A DNA stretch of 38,610 bases. Source: JASHUC01 sp035606175 (lineage in GTDB: Bacteria > Pseudomonadota > Gammaproteobacteria > Steroidobacterales > Steroidobacteraceae). The notes under the pieces were generated by a model. That model saw nothing but the letters and a program-made list of their open reading frames with translations. It was not told where the DNA came from and searched no databases. A program made the translations under genes and the position numbers. Location: positions 1-38,610 of the forward strand of contig DATNFW010000042.1 in assembly GCA_035606175.1 (NCBI GenBank). The letters run 5' to 3'. Shown here one piece after another: positions 8,149 to 17,500 of the stretch (positions are counted from its first letter, which is position 1; every line of letters starts with the position of its first letter).

Positions 8149-8795
8149 GGCTGTCGTACGTCCTTCGGCTCGAACCATTCGCGCAGACGCCGGTGCGCGC
8201 GCGCGAGCTGGGATTTCGAGAAGCTCACGGTGTGGCCGAATGCCTGGGCGATCTCCTGGTGCGAATAGCCTTCCACCTCGTAAAGCCAGACTACGGCGCG
8301 TGCCGTCGGCGATAAGCTCGCGAGCGCACGCTCCACGTCCAGGCACTCCGCGAAGGGCGCCGGCGCGACGGGCCCCGGGAGCTCACCTGGCTCGTGGCCG
8401 CCGCCGTACCCGCTGCGGTATCGGCCGCCGAACCCCGAGCCGTGCTCTCCGCGATCGTCCGGGCCGAGGCCCAGGCGCTCGCCGCTCCCGGCGATCTCGA
8501 TGCGCGCGCGGTGCCAAGGTGAGCGCAGATACATGAGGCACTTCGAGACCGCGATCCGGCGAACCCAGGCGCCGAACGGTCCCTCGCCCCTGTAATCATG
8601 CAGACGCTCGTAGACCGTCATCATCGTGTCCTGGAAAAGATCCTCGGCGACCGCGCGCGCACCGACCAGCCGGCGGATCAGCCCGAACGTCGAGGGGGCG
8701 AGCGCCGTATAGAGCCGCGCGCACGCGCTCTCCGTCCCCTCGCGTGCGCTCGCGATCAGTCCTTCCGGCACGTCGATGTCCGCAAGCTTGGCCAC
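8127..8795 (-). CDS. ECF-family RNA polymerase sigma factor
   Basis: The 222-residue product has the two-domain layout of extracytoplasmic-function sigma factors. Region 2 is about residues 20-95 (AEDLFQDTMMTVYERL, then GPFGAWVRRIAVSKCLMYLR). Region 4 is about 150-215 (ALASLSPTARAVVWLYEVEG, SHQEIAQAFGHTVSFSKSQL). The linker (about 100-145) is unusually long and Gly-rich. The GTG start at 8795 comes directly after an in-frame TAG; a second GTG eight codons later is possible, and neither has a strong ribosome site. The gene overlaps the probable anti-sigma gene by 22 nt. I see no GGAAC-type sequence just upstream, so autoregulation is not evident. Confidence 0.93.
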   Translation of the reverse strand: MAKLADIDVPEGLIASAREGTESACARLYTALAPSTFGLIRRLVGARAVAEDLFQDTMMTVYERLHDYRGEGPFGAWVRRIAVSKCLMYLRSPWHRARIEIAGSGERLGLGPDDRGEHGSGFGGRYRSGYGGGHEPGELPGPVAPAPFAECLDVERALASLSPTARAVVWLYEVEGYSHQEIAQAFGHTVSFSKSQLARAHRRLREWFEPKDVRQPCTTLIP

Positions 8796-8932
8796 CTACC
8801 CTATGATGCGCCGCCGCTGGGAAAGGTCGCACGGTGCCCGCACCCTTCTTTTATGCCCCCTCCCGTGCGCGAGCGCCTCCCGATGCGCAAGCCGCTCCCT
8901 GCGCCCCTCGTGCGCCCCTCGCGTGCCCTCCC

Positions 8933-8938
8933 TATACT
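8933..8938 (+). promoter_or_regulatory. candidate -10 element for the tRNA-Leu gene
   Basis: TATACT at 8933-8938 is close to the sigma-70 -10 consensus and would place the transcription start around 8945, a few bases before the mature tRNA 5' end at 8950. The bases after it are GC-rich, as in stringently controlled tRNA promoters. No convincing -35 hexamer is visible 17 nt upstream. Confidence 0.45.
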
Positions 8939-8949
8939 TGTCGCCCGGT

Positions 8950-9033
8950 GCCCGAGTGGCGGAATTGGTAGACGCAGCGGACTCAAAATCCGCCGCCCTT
9001 AAAAGCGTGTCGGTTCGACTCCGACCTCGGGCA
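8950..9033 (+). tRNA. tRNA-Leu (anticodon CAA)
   Basis: An 84-nt class II tRNA with a long variable arm. The acceptor stem pairs GCCCGAG (8950-8956) with CTCGGGC (9026-9032), and the discriminator base is A at 9033. The D-arm is the leucine type (GTGGCGGAATTGGTAGACGC). The anticodon stem GCGGA/TCCGC encloses the loop CTCAAAA, giving anticodon CAA, which reads UUG. The T-arm contains GGTTCGACTCC. The next bases are TTC, so the 3' CCA is not encoded and must be added after transcription. Confidence 0.97.
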
Positions 9034-9077
9034 TTCCTGCGCATGGGCCGGTTGCGGACATAATCCAGCCCCTCGAT

Positions 9078-9093
9078 GTGCCGCCGTCGGCAC
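9078..9093. terminator. small hairpin after the tRNA gene (weak terminator candidate)
   Basis: GTGCCG-CCGT-CGGCAC forms a perfect 6-bp stem with a 4-nt loop, 45 nt after the tRNA. No T-tract follows, so an intrinsic terminator is doubtful; it might act as a processing or pause structure. Confidence 0.2.
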
Positions 9094-9178
9094 CCCTGGC
9101 GACCGGCTCACGGCATCCCATAAAGCGTGAATTCCCCGGGCGCGCACCCACGCGCGCAACGGTAGCGTCGCGCCCACC

Positions 9179-11188
9179 ATGTGGAGCACCTCTCCTCCCA
9201 TTGGACGGGCTGCCCCGCAGAGCGCGAGCATCCCTCCCGCGCGCAGCCCCGCAGGCACCGCAGCCCTCGCGGCCGTCGCTCGCGCCGCGCGCATCCGCGC
9301 TCGGGTGCTCGCGGCGTGCGCCACCCTCGCGCTGAGCGCCCTCCCGGGCGCTCCCGCTCGGGCGAGCTGTCTCAACACGCTCGACGCGGACCTCCGCACC
9401 CTCGATGCCCAGACCTCGAGCAATGCGGGGAAGACGCTCGAAGCGGCCAAGGCACGCATCGAGCGCGCCGAAGGTGCGCCGCACCCCGATCCGCACCGGC
9501 TCGCCGAGCTGTATGCGGTCGAAGCGCAGGCCTACGGGCGCCTGGAGCTCGACCCGAAGGCGCGAGCCGCAGCGGAGGCGGGATTGAAGCTCGCGCCTGC
9601 GCCGAACGACCCGGTGCACCTCAATCTCCTGAGCGCGTACGCTGAGAACGTCTACGACGCGCCTGATCTCGCGCGCGCAGCGGCAGAGATCGATGCGGCG
9701 CGGCGCGCGCAACCGCAGGGCTCGCTCGCCGACATCTGTCTTTCCATCACGCTCGGGCGGCTGCTGTACCGCGAAGACCGCTCCGATCTGGCGGTCGCGG
9801 ATCTCACCTACGCATACCATTCGAGCGCGGATGCGAAGCTCGTGGAGCAACGCGTGTTCGCAGCCGCGGCGCTCGCTCCGGTCATGCGCAGCATCGGCGA
9901 TTACACGCAGGCACTCGCGCTCAACCAGGAAGTCATCGATCACGAGACCGCCGGCGGAGCGACGCTCGCGCTTTCGGTCGCCCGCTACTTGCGTGGCGAA
10001 ATCTTCTGGTCGATGGGCCGCTTCGCCGATTCGCTCGCGCAATTCGCGCAATCGCGCGCGTTGAGCAGCTCCGTCCACGACACGCAGGGAATTGCGTTCG
10101 CGGACCTGCAGATGTGCCGCGATGAAATCGAGCTCGCCGAGCTCGGCGATGCCCGTGCACGCTGCGAGAGCGCGCTGCCGGTCTTCGCGGCGGCGCACTC
10201 CATCGACGTCGTGAAGCAGGACGAGGCGTACCTCGCGCGTATCGATTTCGCCCGCGGGCACCCGGAGCAGGCGCTCGTGCGGCTCGATCGAGTGCTCGAA
10301 AAGGGGGGCGCGGAGCTGATGCCCCCGCGCCAGCTGCCGTTCGTCCTCGAGCTGCGAGCGCGTACCAATGCCGCGCTCGGCCACTACGAGCAGGCCTTCA
10401 CGGATCTCGCGCAGTTCGTCCGGCGCTATCGCACGGCAAACGAGCTGGAGCGCGCGACCAGCGCCGCGGCGCAGCGCGCACGCTTTGCGATTGACCGCGA
10501 GATCGAACGCAATGCGGAGCTCGAGCATCAGCTCACGTCGGCTCGCGAGCGCGCCGCGCATCAGCGCCAGGTGCTGCACTCGATCGTGTGGGCAAGCGGC
10601 GCGAGCGCAGGGGTCATCGCGCTCCTCACTTACGTCCTCATCGCGAACCTGCGCTACCGCCGCCAGCTCGTCAAACTCGCGATCGAGGACGGCCTCACCG
10701 GTCTTCCCAACCGCCGCCGCACGGCGCACCTCGCCGCCGAGGCGCTCGCGGCGGCACGAACCGCGCAGCGACCGCTCACGGTCGCGCTCATCGATCTGGA
10801 CCGATTCAAGGCGATCAACGATCGCGGCGGTCACGCGACGGGCGATCTCGTCCTCAAAGAGTTCGCGCGGGTCGGCCGCGAATGCATTCGCGCCGGCGAC
10901 ATCCTCGGCCGCTGGGGCGGGGAGGAGTTCCTGCTGCTGTTGCCGGACACCACGTTCGACATCGCGCTCGGTGCGGTCGACCGGCTGCGCACGCGTGCCT
11001 CCGCGATCGAACTGCCGCGCACGTGCGAGGGACTGCGCGTCACGTTCAGCGCCGGCCTTGCCGCGAGCGGCGCGGAGGTGAGAACACTCGATGAGATCAT
11101 CGCCCGGGCGGATGATGCGCTCTATGAGGCAAAGCACGGCGGCCGCGATCTGGTGCGCATCGCCGAGCCGAAGCGCTCGACCGGCTAG
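9179..11188 (+). CDS. diguanylate cyclase with periplasmic TPR-like sensor domain
   Basis: A 669-residue protein that should make cyclic di-GMP from two GTP. An export signal (about 41-62, RVLAACATLALSALPGAPAR) is followed by about 400 residues of helical TPR-like repeats, a coiled coil, one transmembrane helix (about 468-488) and a C-terminal GGDEF domain. The active-site loop is GGEEF (580-584), a competent variant, and the inhibitory I-site R571-x-x-D574 sits exactly five residues before it. The Met at 9179 leaves a long 40-residue N-region before the signal; a GTG at 9305 could be the real start. No clear ribosome site is seen for either. The gene ends tail to tail with the EAL-domain gene. 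Confidence 0.92.
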   Translation: MWSTSPPIGRAAPQSASIPPARSPAGTAALAAVARAARIRARVLAACATLALSALPGAPARASCLNTLDADLRTLDAQTSSNAGKTLEAAKARIERAEGAPHPDPHRLAELYAVEAQAYGRLELDPKARAAAEAGLKLAPAPNDPVHLNLLSAYAENVYDAPDLARAAAEIDAARRAQPQGSLADICLSITLGRLLYREDRSDLAVADLTYAYHSSADAKLVEQRVFAAAALAPVMRSIGDYTQALALNQEVIDHETAGGATLALSVARYLRGEIFWSMGRFADSLAQFAQSRALSSSVHDTQGIAFADLQMCRDEIELAELGDARARCESALPVFAAAHSIDVVKQDEAYLARIDFARGHPEQALVRLDRVLEKGGAELMPPRQLPFVLELRARTNAALGHYEQAFTDLAQFVRRYRTANELERATSAAAQRARFAIDREIERNAELEHQLTSARERAAHQRQVLHSIVWASGASAGVIALLTYVLIANLRYRRQLVKLAIEDGLTGLPNRRRTAHLAAEALAAARTAQRPLTVALIDLDRFKAINDRGGHATGDLVLKEFARVGRECIRAGDILGRWGGEEFLLLLPDTTFDIALGAVDRLRTRASAIELPRTCEGLRVTFSAGLAASGAEVRTLDEIIARADDALYEAKHGGRDLVRIAEPKRSTG

Positions 11189-13542
11189 CCCCGGCCGGTC
11201 CCCTTGATTCGCGGCAGCTCGAGCAGCGAGCGCACCAGCGCGAACGCATCTCGCGCAGGCATGGGCCGCGCGAGCAGGAATCCCTGAATCGTGCTGCAGT
11301 GTTCTTGCGCCAGAAACTGGCGCTGCTCCTGCGTCTCCACTCCCTCTGCCACTACCTCGAGGCCGAGCGCGAGCCCGAGCGCGATCGCCGCGCGGCAGAG
11401 TGCAGCGCCGTGCGCGCTCTCGGTGCAGTCCTTGACGAGCGAGCGGTCGATCTTCACGCAGTCGACGTTGAGCAGCTTGATGCGCGAAAGCGATGAGTGT
11501 CCGGTACCGAAGTCATCGAGCGCGAGTCTGACGCCGAGCGCGCGCAGCGCGCCGAGATGCCGCGCCGCGAGCTCCGGGAAGCGCATCGCGGCAGTCTCCG
11601 TGATCTCGAGCTCGAGCATCTCCGGAGGGAGCCGTGCCGCCGCGAGCGCGGCGGCGACGCGCTCGGTGAGGTCCTCGCGTGCAAACTGTACGGGCGACAG
11701 GTTCACGCCCAGCTTCAAAGGCTCGCCTCCCTGATCGAGCCACGCGCGCGCATCGCGGCAAGCCTGCTCGAGCACCCACTGCCCGATCGCATCTATCAGC
11801 CCGGTCTCTTCCGCGACCGGAATGAACGCCCCCGCCAGCGTCAGTCCGCGCACCGGGTGTCTCCAGCGCGCGAGGGCTTCGAGTGCTATCGGCCGCCCGG
11901 TCACCGTATCCATGCGCGGCTGATAGTGCACCTCGAGCTGCCCGCGCTCGAGCGCATCGCGCAGCTCCATCTCGAGGGCCAGCCGATCCGTCCCCGGGCG
12001 CAGCGTCTGATCGAAGAAACGGTAGGAGTCCCCGCCCCGCTCCTTCGCCGCGTACATCGCCAGGTCCGCGTGCTTGAGCAGTGTCGTCGCATCCGTCCCA
12101 TCGCGCGGATAGAGGCTCACGCCGATGCTGCACGTCGTGTACACCGTCCGCCACGCGAGGCGAAAACTGCCGCGCACCCGCTTCATGAGCGTACTCACCG
12201 CGGTCTCGACGGATGCCTGACCGGCGAGCCCGCCGAGCACGAGGACGAACTCGTCTCCGCCGAGGCGGGCAATGGCGTCCGCCTCGTGGACTTCGCGCTG
12301 CAAGCGGCGCGCGATCTCGATGAGCAGCTCGTCGCCGATGTCGTGGCCGAGTGTATCGTTTACGTATTTGAAGCGATCGAGGTCGATCAGCACCACCGCG
12401 AGCCGCGAGCCCGAGCGCGCGGCCGAGCGCAGCAGCTCATCGAGCCGGTTGCGCAATCCGAGCCGGTTCTCGAGCCCAGTCAGCGGGTCGTGAAACGCGA
12501 GGAAGGAGATACGCTGCTCCGACTGCTTCGCCGCCGTCACATCCGAGACGTAGCCGTTCCAGAGCGTGCAGCCGTCCTCCGCGCGCTTGGGCAGTGCATT
12601 GCCCTGCACCCAGACGACGGTGCCGTCCCGCTTCACGACGCGATGCTCGAAGCGCCAGCGCCCGAGCGTCTCCTCGGCCGCGAGCATCGAGCTCATGAGA
12701 CGCTCTCGATCCTCGGGGTGCGTCGCCTCGAAGATTGCGGCGCTGTTTCTCAGCACGACTTCCGGCTCGATGCCGAACAGCTCGCGAACGCCGGAGCTCA
12801 CGTACAGAAACTCCCGGGTGCCGTTCGGCGCGTGCCGCGACTGAAAGATCATTCCCGGGACGTTCGCGGCGATGAGCTCCAGACGCTCGCCGGCGATGCG
12901 CCGCTCCGCCTCGGCACGCCGTAGCGCCTCGCGCTCTGCAACCTCCGCGGTGATGTCGGCGAGCACCGATACCCACCCCTGCAGCTCCCCGCTGGCATCG
13001 CGCAGCGGCTGGCAATCGGCATCGAGCCAGAACTCGCGGCCCTTCTTGCCGCGCACGAGCAGCTCGAAGCGCGCGCCGCGCGCGGCCTCCAGGTGCGTGC
13101 GGATCTGGCTCACGATGGCCGAGTCGGTCGATTCGAAGTACAGCAGCTCGCTGATCTTGCGCCCGAGAATTTCGTGCGCCTCGTATTGCGTGAGGCGCGT
13201 GAAGCTGTCATTCGCCCAGACCACGCGCCGGTTTGCATCGGTGATCGATACACCGTAGCCGGTCACGCAGGGAACGAGGTGCAGCCAACGGCTGAGGCTC
13301 TGCGTGGTGATCTCTCCGGCCGACCTGACGGTCGCCTGCGCGGCCAAGCGTTGGATGTTCGCAGCGAGCTGACGGGCCTCAGCGGCGAGCTGCCGAGAGC
13401 TCGCGGCGAGCTGGCGGCTGTGGCCGACCAGCTGCTCGGTACGCTCCCGGAGCCCGGAGGCTTTCGAGGACGACTCCTCCTGCGCAGGCTCTCCGGCGCT
13501 CTCGAGCACAGGCGCACGGTCGAATGACCGCTCGGTCGACAC
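11185..13542 (-). CDS. PAS-PAS-GGDEF-EAL cyclic-di-GMP phosphodiesterase
   Basis: A 785-residue cytoplasmic protein. Residues 38-70 form a heptad repeat built on RQLAA, a probable coiled-coil dimerisation segment. Two PAS domains follow (about 85-200 and 222-340), each ending in the typical DIT/DVT motif. The GGDEF domain has an intact GGDEF loop (428-432), but the I-site is HEAD (419-422) instead of RxxD, so product inhibition at that site is probably lost. The EAL domain keeps EAL (555-557), N614, the ITET glutamates, DDFGTG (676-681), K697 and AEGVET (732-737), so phosphodiesterase activity is expected. GGDEF may serve as a GTP-sensing regulator. The stop codon shares the bases CTAG with the neighbouring cyclase gene. 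Confidence 0.95.
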   Translation of the reverse strand: MSTERSFDRAPVLESAGEPAQEESSSKASGLRERTEQLVGHSRQLAASSRQLAAEARQLAANIQRLAAQATVRSAGEITTQSLSRWLHLVPCVTGYGVSITDANRRVVWANDSFTRLTQYEAHEILGRKISELLYFESTDSAIVSQIRTHLEAARGARFELLVRGKKGREFWLDADCQPLRDASGELQGWVSVLADITAEVAEREALRRAEAERRIAGERLELIAANVPGMIFQSRHAPNGTREFLYVSSGVRELFGIEPEVVLRNSAAIFEATHPEDRERLMSSMLAAEETLGRWRFEHRVVKRDGTVVWVQGNALPKRAEDGCTLWNGYVSDVTAAKQSEQRISFLAFHDPLTGLENRLGLRNRLDELLRSAARSGSRLAVVLIDLDRFKYVNDTLGHDIGDELLIEIARRLQREVHEADAIARLGGDEFVLVLGGLAGQASVETAVSTLMKRVRGSFRLAWRTVYTTCSIGVSLYPRDGTDATTLLKHADLAMYAAKERGGDSYRFFDQTLRPGTDRLALEMELRDALERGQLEVHYQPRMDTVTGRPIALEALARWRHPVRGLTLAGAFIPVAEETGLIDAIGQWVLEQACRDARAWLDQGGEPLKLGVNLSPVQFAREDLTERVAAALAAARLPPEMLELEITETAAMRFPELAARHLGALRALGVRLALDDFGTGHSSLSRIKLLNVDCVKIDRSLVKDCTESAHGAALCRAAIALGLALGLEVVAEGVETQEQRQFLAQEHCSTIQGFLLARPMPARDAFALVRSLLELPRIKGTGRG

Positions 13543-13766
13543 GAGTCCTCCCGCAGCCCTCGTAGGGGCCCCGCATACATTACGGCAGCGCCCACAATGA
13601 GTTGATCGAACTGCATCCCAGCGCGGCCGCCATGCGCCCGGCGCAGCCGCTGCGAGCCCGAAGCGGTGAGATGCACGTCACAGAACGGCCGATCCGATCG
13701 CCGCACTCGACATAACTGGCGCAACCGGACGAGCCCGCCGCTCCCCACGCGCTGCCCGCCGCGTCC

Positions 13767-13798
13767 GCATGCGCCCGCGTCTGCATGCGCCCGCGTCC
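13767..13798. repeat. two tandem copies of a 16-bp GC-rich unit
   Basis: GCATGCGCCCGCGTCT (13767-13782) is followed directly by GCATGCGCCCGCGTCC (13783-13798). It ends 12 bp upstream of the GGAAC element of the actA promoter candidate, so it could be a regulator site or simply a local duplication. Confidence 0.7.
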
Positions 13799-13809
13799 GC
13801 CCCGCGGCC

Positions 13810-13834
13810 GGAACCCTGCCGCACTCCGCGCGTT
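13810..13834 (+). promoter_or_regulatory. candidate ECF-type promoter of the ACIII-caa3 operon
   Basis: GGAAC (13810-13814), then exactly 16 nt, then CGTT (13831-13834). GGAAC as -35 with a CGTT/CGTC-like -10 about 16-17 nt away is the general pattern of many ECF sigma-factor promoters. Transcription would start near 13841, giving a leader of about 22 nt that still contains the actA ribosome site. The same arrangement occurs before the debranching-enzyme gene. Confidence 0.5.
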
Positions 13835-13862
13835 TCGATCCCGGTCTGATCGGACAGGCGGC

Positions 13863-14516
13863 ATGGCGGCGATCTTCACGCGCAGGGCGAACCTGTTCAC
13901 GCAAATAGCCCTCGCGCTCCTCGTGCTCGGAGGGCTCTTCTTCCTGGCGCTCGTCTGGGGCGTTCCGCTCATGAACTACAACACTCAGGTGAGTTTCACG
14001 CCGCGCCAGCCGGTGCCGTTCAGTCACAAGCATCACGTGAGCGGTCTCGGCATCGACTGCCGCTACTGTCACGACTCGGTCGAGCTCGCGAGCAACGCGG
14101 GCATGCCGCCGACCGAGACGTGCATGACTTGCCACTCGCAGGTGTGGACGAACGCCGCGATCCTCGAGCCGGTACGTGCGAGCCTCGCAGAGCACAAACC
14201 GCTGCGCTGGGAGAGCGTGTACACGCTCCCCGATTACGTTTTTTTCGACCACAGCATCCACATCGCCAAAGGCGTGGGCTGCACCGAGTGCCACGGCCCG
14301 ATCGGCGACATGCCCCTCACCTACAAGGCGACCACGCTCTACATGAGCTGGTGCCTGAATTGTCATCGCAATCCGGCCCCGCATCTGCGCCCGCTCAAGG
14401 CCGTCTTCGACCCGCACTGGCGCCGCACCGCATCGACCCCTTCGGGCAAGGAGCTCATGGCGATCTATCGCATCCATCCAAAGACCTTGACCGACTGCTC
14501 CGTGTGCCATCGATGA
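13863..14516 (+). CDS. actA: alternative complex III pentaheme cytochrome c subunit ActA
   Basis: ActA is the multiheme cytochrome of alternative complex III, the quinol:electron-carrier oxidoreductase that replaces the bc1 complex. The 217-residue protein has one N-terminal membrane helix (about 14-34) and then five CxxCH heme sites at 66-70, 87-91, 140-144, 164-168 and 212-216, the expected number for ActA, with additional His residues (such as the SHKHH stretch) available as axial ligands. The ATG at 13863 is chosen because GGACAGG lies just upstream and the helix begins directly after it; an in-frame ATG at 13785 is upstream of the promoter candidate. It opens the operon and overlaps actB by 4 nt. 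Confidence 0.96.
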   Translation: MAAIFTRRANLFTQIALALLVLGGLFFLALVWGVPLMNYNTQVSFTPRQPVPFSHKHHVSGLGIDCRYCHDSVELASNAGMPPTETCMTCHSQVWTNAAILEPVRASLAEHKPLRWESVYTLPDYVFFDHSIHIAKGVGCTECHGPIGDMPLTYKATTLYMSWCLNCHRNPAPHLRPLKAVFDPHWRRTASTPSGKELMAIYRIHPKTLTDCSVCHR

Positions 14517-17500
14517 GCGATCATTCGGGGCACCGGGACGCGTCGCGCGAGATCCTCGATTGGGGGCGCCTCGCCACATTCGACGGCCCCCCGGAGATCC
14601 TCGAGCGAGCGCGACGGCAGCTCGCCGCCTATGCGACAGCCGGAGCCGATTCGCTCGACCGGCGCCGCTTCCTACAGCTGACGGCGGCCTCGATGGCGCT
14701 CATGGGACTTGCCGCCTGCGGTCCCGAAGTCGATCCGCGTGATCGGCAGCCCTACGTCGAGCAGCCCGTCGGCATCGTTCCCGGCCGCCCGCGGTATTAC
14801 GCGACCGCGACGGCACCGCACGGCTACGGCGAGGGAGTGCTCATCGAGCATCAGATGGGCCGCCCCATCAAAGTCGAAGGCAACCCCGATCATCCAGCGA
14901 GCCTCGGCGCAACGAGCGCGATCGGTCAGGCGACGATCCTCTCTTTGTATGATCCGTTCCGCGCGCAAGCTCTGACGCTCGACGGATCGATCAGTTCGTG
15001 GCCCGCGTTCGCAACCGCGATGATCGAGCGGCGTCGGAGCCTGCTTGCACAGCACGGACGAGGGCTCGCGCTGCTCACGGGAACCGTCACATCGCCGACG
15101 CTCATCGAACAGATAGAGACGCTGAGGCGCGATTTCCCGGAGCTGCGCTGGTATCGGTGGGAGGCTGTCGATCGCGACGAAGCGCGCGCCGGCGCGCAGC
15201 TCGCGTACGGGCGTCCCGTCGATCTGCTTCCCAATTTCGCCGCGGCGGACGTGATCCTCGCGATCGAGAGCGACTTCCTAGAGTCTGCGCCCGGACATCT
15301 CAAATTCGCCCGCGACTTCGCCTCCCGCCGCCGCGCTTCGGAGGTGAAGGGTCGCATGAGCCGGCTGTACGCGCTCGAGAGCACCCCGACGCTCGCAGGC
15401 GCGAAGGCCGATCACGGCCTTGCGATGTCTCCCGATGAGATCCAAACGGCGCTGCGCCGCCTCGCAGGCTCGCTCGGTGCAGGCCCGTCAGAGTGGTCCG
15501 GTTTGGCACACGCACGGGGCCAAGCACTCGATGCGATTGCAGCGGACCTGCGCGGCGCGCATGGCCGAGCGCTCGTACACGTCGGCGCCTGCCAGAGCGC
15601 CGAAGTGCACGCGCTCGGCGCGGCGCTCAATCACGCACTCGGTGCGCACGCCACGTGCCTCTCGATGATAGAGCCCGTTGGCGCCGAGCCTCGCGAAAGC
15701 TCGCACGGAATCGTCGATCTCACCGAAGCGGTCTCGCGCGGGCAAGTCGACACGCTCGTCGTTCTCGCCGACAACCCGGTGTACGGCGCGCCCGCCGATC
15801 TCGATTTCGCACGCGCACTGCGCCGCGTCCCCTTCTCCATCTATCTCGGCGAATCCGCCGATGAGACGGCCGAGGCGGTGCACTGGCACGTGCCCCGCTC
15901 GCACGAATACGAGGCGTGGAGCGACGTGCGCGCCTTCGACGGCACTCTCGCGATCCAGCAGCCGCAGATACGCCCGCGGGGCGAGCGGCGCTCCGCGCAC
16001 GAGCTGCTCGAGGTGATCTCGGGGCAAACGACGCCGGACGGCCTTGCAATCGTGCGTCAGCACTGGCAAATGCGCGCCCGCGAGTCCGGCGTGCGCGACT
16101 TCGACGCGTACTGGACGCAGGCGCTGCGCGCCGGCGTGGCGCCCGACACCGCGGCTCAGCGCATCGAGGTGACGCCGCGTGCCGATCTGAGCTCGCAGCT
16201 CGCGCCGCGCCCCGCACCCGCGGCGACCGCTCCGCCCGCCAGCGGGGAGCCGTCGGCCGCTCCGTCGACCGCCGCTGCGCGGCCTGCGCCCGGCGCACCG
16301 CCGCCCGTGACGATCCTGTTCCGCCCGGACATCTATCTCTGGGACGGTCGCTTCGCCGACAACGGCTGGCTGCAGGAGATGGGGCGGCCGTTCACTCGCC
16401 TCACCTGGGATAACGCGGCGCTCGTCTCACCGCGCACCGCGCGCCGGCTCGAACTCTCGAGCGCCGACCTCGTCGAGATCGATCTCGGCGGGCGGCGTTT
16501 GCAAGCACCCGTCTGGGTGCTCCCCGGGCAGGCGGACGACTGCGTGACGCTGCCGCTCGGCTACGGGCGTCGCCGCGCCGGACCCGTCGGTCAAGACGTG
16601 GGCTTCGATGCGTACACCCTTCGCACTCGGAGCACGCTCTGGCAGACCTCCGGCGCAATCCTCCGCAAGCTCGCCGACCGCCGTCATCAGTTCGCGTCCA
16701 TTCAGCACGAATCGCACACGCTCGGTCGCGACCTCGTGCGCGAGGGCACGCTCGGTCAGTTCCTCGCGAATCCGCGCTTCGCGAGCTACGGCCACTCGGA
16801 CGCTTCGTTGTATCCGCGCTATCCGTATCCCGGGATCGCCTGGGGCATGAGCATCAACCTCGATGCTTGCATCGGCTGTCACGCCTGCGTCACGGCGTGC
16901 CAGGCCGAGAACAACAGTCCGGTCGTCGGCAAGACCGAGGTCATCCGCGATCGCGAGATGCATTGGCTGCGCATCGATCGGTATTACGAGGGCTCGCCCG
17001 AGGAGCCCGCGACCGTATTTCAGCCCGTGCCGTGCATGCAATGCGAGAACGCCCCCTGCGAGGTCGTCTGCCCGGTTCATGCGACCGTGCACGACTCGGA
17101 GGGCATCAACGACATGGTCTACAACCGCTGCGTCGGCACGCGGTTCTGCTCGAACAATTGCCCGTACAAAGTGCGGCGATTCAACTTCTTCGCCTACACC
17201 GCCTCCGATCCGCGCCCGCGGGAGTCGTGGAACCCCGAAGTGACCGTGCGGGGCCGGGGCGTCATGGAGAAATGCACGTACTGCGTGCAGCGCACGCGCA
17301 CCGCGATGATCGCGGCGGATCGCGATAACCGGCGTGTACAGGACGGCGAGGTGAAAACTGCGTGCCAGCAGGCGTGCCCGACCGAGGCGATCGTGTTTGG
17401 CGATCAGAATGACGCAGCGAGCGCAGTCGCGCGGCGCAAGGCGAGTCCGCTCGACTACGCGATGCTCGGCGCGCTCAACACGCGCCCGCGCACGACTTAT

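Larger units (their letters stand above)
13543..13862. other. 320-nt divergent intergenic region between the EAL gene and actA
   Basis: No convincing gene is seen here. It holds a 16-bp tandem repeat (13767-13798), a candidate ECF-type promoter facing actA (13810-13834), and the actA ribosome site GGACAGG (13852-13858). A promoter for the EAL-domain gene must lie at the left end but no clear hexamers stand out. Confidence 0.6.

Noticed and set aside
9078..9093. Intrinsic terminator for the tRNA gene
   Set aside because: The hairpin is perfect but short and has no T-tract; kept only as a weak feature.
8999..11137. 712-codon open frame on the minus strand
   Set aside because: It is antisense to the diguanylate cyclase, whose GGEEF and I-site motifs identify the true strand; it also runs into the tRNA gene.
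13263..14579. 438-codon open frame on the minus strand
   Set aside because: It covers actA on the wrong strand, while actA has five heme motifs; composition is Arg/Ala/His-rich.
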